From Lachnospiraceae bacterium UBA1718 (GTDB taxonomy: Bacteria; Bacillota; Clostridia; Lachnospirales; Lachnospiraceae): a DNA stretch of 7,137 nucleotides. The stretch lies in assembly GCA_002317245.1 (NCBI GenBank), contig DCIU01000155.1, forward strand, positions 3,518 through 10,654, written 5' to 3'. Positions 6,606-7,137 of this stretch are shown here, one piece after another (positions within the stretch are counted from its first letter, which is position 1; each line of letters starts with the position of its first letter). A program made the translations under genes and the position numbers. Under the pieces are notes generated by a model, which saw nothing but the letters and a program-made list of their open reading frames with translations, had not been told where the DNA came from and did not search any database.

Positions 6606-6965
6606 TTACATTCTAAACTCTGTTGAATAATAAGGAACTATAAGGTTCATCCCTGCGTAAAGAACATCGTCTGTAAGGTGATTAGTATAGATTACATCAT
6701 TAATGAATTCCTTCTTAGATGAGAAATGATCGCCATACTTAGCTTCAAGGGAACTAAGGGATTCACCAGCCTCAACAGTTATACTTGTGTAGTACTTGTA
6801 GTACTGTGTATCATCAATGCTCTCAGCGTGAGAAGCCATCTTACCAGCGAAGAATGCAATTCCTGTACTAACAACAATAATAGATAAGAAGAACATTACT
6901 CTTCTGAATATCAGCTGACGTCTTCTATAATTAATAAAATTACCATGCTTATCTCTTGCTTTCAT
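6606..6965 (-). CDS. LysM-domain membrane protein, YneA-like candidate SOS cell-division inhibitor
   Basis: I place the start at ATG 6965 because GGAGGAG lies 3 nt upstream; the longer open frame back to 7061 would run across the promoter and operators. The 119-residue product has a basic N-terminus (YRRRQLIFRR), one hydrophobic span (about 22-41) and an outward LysM-like domain (about 56-112: SITVEAGESLSSLEAKYG to LYAGMNLIVPYY). In Bacilli, YneA has this layout and size, is encoded divergently from lexA, and delays division during the SOS response. Layout and position fit that role, while sequence similarity itself cannot be scored here. Four LexA-type boxes and a perfect consensus promoter precede it, predicting tight repression and strong induction after DNA damage. 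A bidirectional terminator lies past its end. It could instead be an unrelated LysM cell-wall protein under SOS control. Confidence 0.85.
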   Translation of the reverse strand: MKARDKHGNFINYRRRQLIFRRVMFFLSIIVVSTGIAFFAGKMASHAESIDDTQYYKYYTSITVEAGESLSSLEAKYGDHFSSKKEFINDVIYTNHLTDDVLYAGMNLIVPYYSTEFRM

Positions 6966-6978
6966 ATACTCCTCCACT

Positions 6979-6993
6979 CGAACGGGTTGTTCG
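6979..6993. promoter_or_regulatory. SOS-box-like inverted repeat with 5-bp spacer
   Basis: CGAAC-GGGTT-GTTCG has perfect SOS half-sites but a 5-base rather than 4-base spacer. It shares its last base with the next box (6993-7006) and sits just upstream of the LysM ribosome site (6969-6975), so it lies in the mRNA leader and could also form a 5-bp hairpin there. LexA binding is doubtful because of the spacing. Confidence 0.4.
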
Positions 6994-7006
6994 GAACATC
7001 TGTTCG
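6993..7006. promoter_or_regulatory. LexA-binding SOS box A
   Basis: GGAACATCTGTTCG matches the Bacillus-type consensus CGAACATATGTTCG at 12 of 14 positions and contains both intact GAAC/GTTC arms. It lies just downstream of the predicted LysM start point (near 7010), where a bound repressor would block transcription. Confidence 0.85.
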
Positions 7007-7016
7007 TTATGTTTGT

Positions 7017-7045
7017 ATTATATCGAACGAATTTTCGATTGTCAA
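7017..7045 (-). promoter_or_regulatory. Consensus sigma-A promoter of the LysM gene
   Basis: On the minus strand, TTGACA (7045-7040) and TATAAT (7022-7017) are both perfect and separated by exactly 17 bp. Start is expected near 7010, about 45 nt before the ATG. SOS box B fills nearly the whole spacer. Confidence 0.9.
7024..7037. promoter_or_regulatory. LexA-binding SOS box B inside the promoter spacer
   Basis: CGAACGAATTTTCG matches the consensus at 11 of 14 positions, with one perfect arm. It lies between the -35 and -10 of the LysM promoter and starts 31 bp after box A. Confidence 0.75.
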
Positions 7046-7054
7046 CACTTTTAT

Positions 7055-7068
7055 CGAACATTTTTTCG
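7055..7068. promoter_or_regulatory. LexA-binding SOS box C
   Basis: CGAACATTTTTTCG matches the consensus at 12 of 14 positions. It lies 31 bp beyond box B, just upstream of the LysM -35 element and between the two divergent promoters. Confidence 0.7.
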
Positions 7069-7074
7069 ATTTTT

Positions 7075-7088
7075 CGAACAAATATTTG
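7075..7088. promoter_or_regulatory. Possible weak SOS box D
   Basis: CGAACAAATATTTG matches the consensus at 11 of 14 positions but keeps only one intact arm. It starts 20 bp after box C and is the box nearest to the rightward promoter. Confidence 0.45.
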
Positions 7089-7117
7089 GAATATATGTTT
7101 GCTTTTTGCTTTTCCTA

Positions 7118-7126
7118 TGATATAAT
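7118..7126 (+). promoter_or_regulatory. Candidate extended -10 promoter for a rightward gene outside the window, probably lexA
   Basis: TGA-TATAAT is a full extended -10, with only a weak TTGCTT 16 bp upstream as -35. Start is expected near 7133. The coding region is not in the window. Identification of the target as lexA rests on the common divergent arrangement of lexA with a LysM division inhibitor and on the SOS boxes, not on any visible protein. Confidence 0.5.
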
Positions 7127-7137
7127 TTGCTTATAAA

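Noticed and set aside
6541..6630. 29-codon open frame starting in the terminator stem and running into the LysM gene 3' end on the other strand
   Set aside because: Its ATG is inside a terminator arm with no ribosome site, and it overlaps a real gene; chance is the simplest explanation.
6606..7061. Longer 151-residue form of the LysM protein starting at 7061
   Set aside because: The extra 32 codons would lie over the promoter, start point and SOS boxes, and the strong GGAGGAG site marks ATG 6965 as the start.

Overview
The window reads as ordinary chromosome of a low-GC anaerobic Firmicute, most likely a Lachnospiraceae member of the Butyrivibrio/Pseudobutyrivibrio/Agathobacter type. I infer this from the AT-rich sequence with AGGAG-type ribosome sites, the 'SHDIRTPMNAI' H-box typical of hybrid kinases in that family, the Gram-positive (CGAAC-N4-GTTCG) type of SOS box, and the order ttcA, Xer-like recombinase, LysM protein, SOS region. 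The genus is a guess.

Layout. Positions 1-1599 hold the 3' part of a hybrid sensor kinase (PAS, HisKA, HATPase, receiver). A polar amino-acid ABC transporter ATPase (1627-2367) and a cytidylate-kinase-like P-loop protein (2433-3005) follow on the same strand, closed by a good intrinsic terminator. A minus-strand AI-2E family membrane protein (3148-4596) converges on them. It is divergent from a two-gene unit, ttcA-like tRNA thiolase (4700-5452) and tyrosine recombinase (5455-6510), separated by only 2 nt. That unit ends at an 11-bp bidirectional terminator shared with a minus-strand LysM membrane protein (6606-6965) resembling the SOS-induced division inhibitor YneA. The last 172 bases are the LysM gene's control region, and probably also the start of the control region of a rightward gene outside the window (lexA by analogy).

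How the genes fit together. The kinase and the ATPase suggest nutrient sensing beside amino-acid import, but no permease or binding protein is visible. The right end is the most informative part: four LexA-type 14-mers, three of them spaced exactly 31 bp apart and the fourth 20 bp further, are laid over a perfect TTGACA-N17-TATAAT promoter that drives the LysM gene. The facing chromosome-dimer-type recombinase suggests a DNA-damage and cell-division neighbourhood.

No rRNA, tRNA, CRISPR array, insertion sequence or prophage was seen. No wholly new system is evident; the interest lies in the regulatory DNA.
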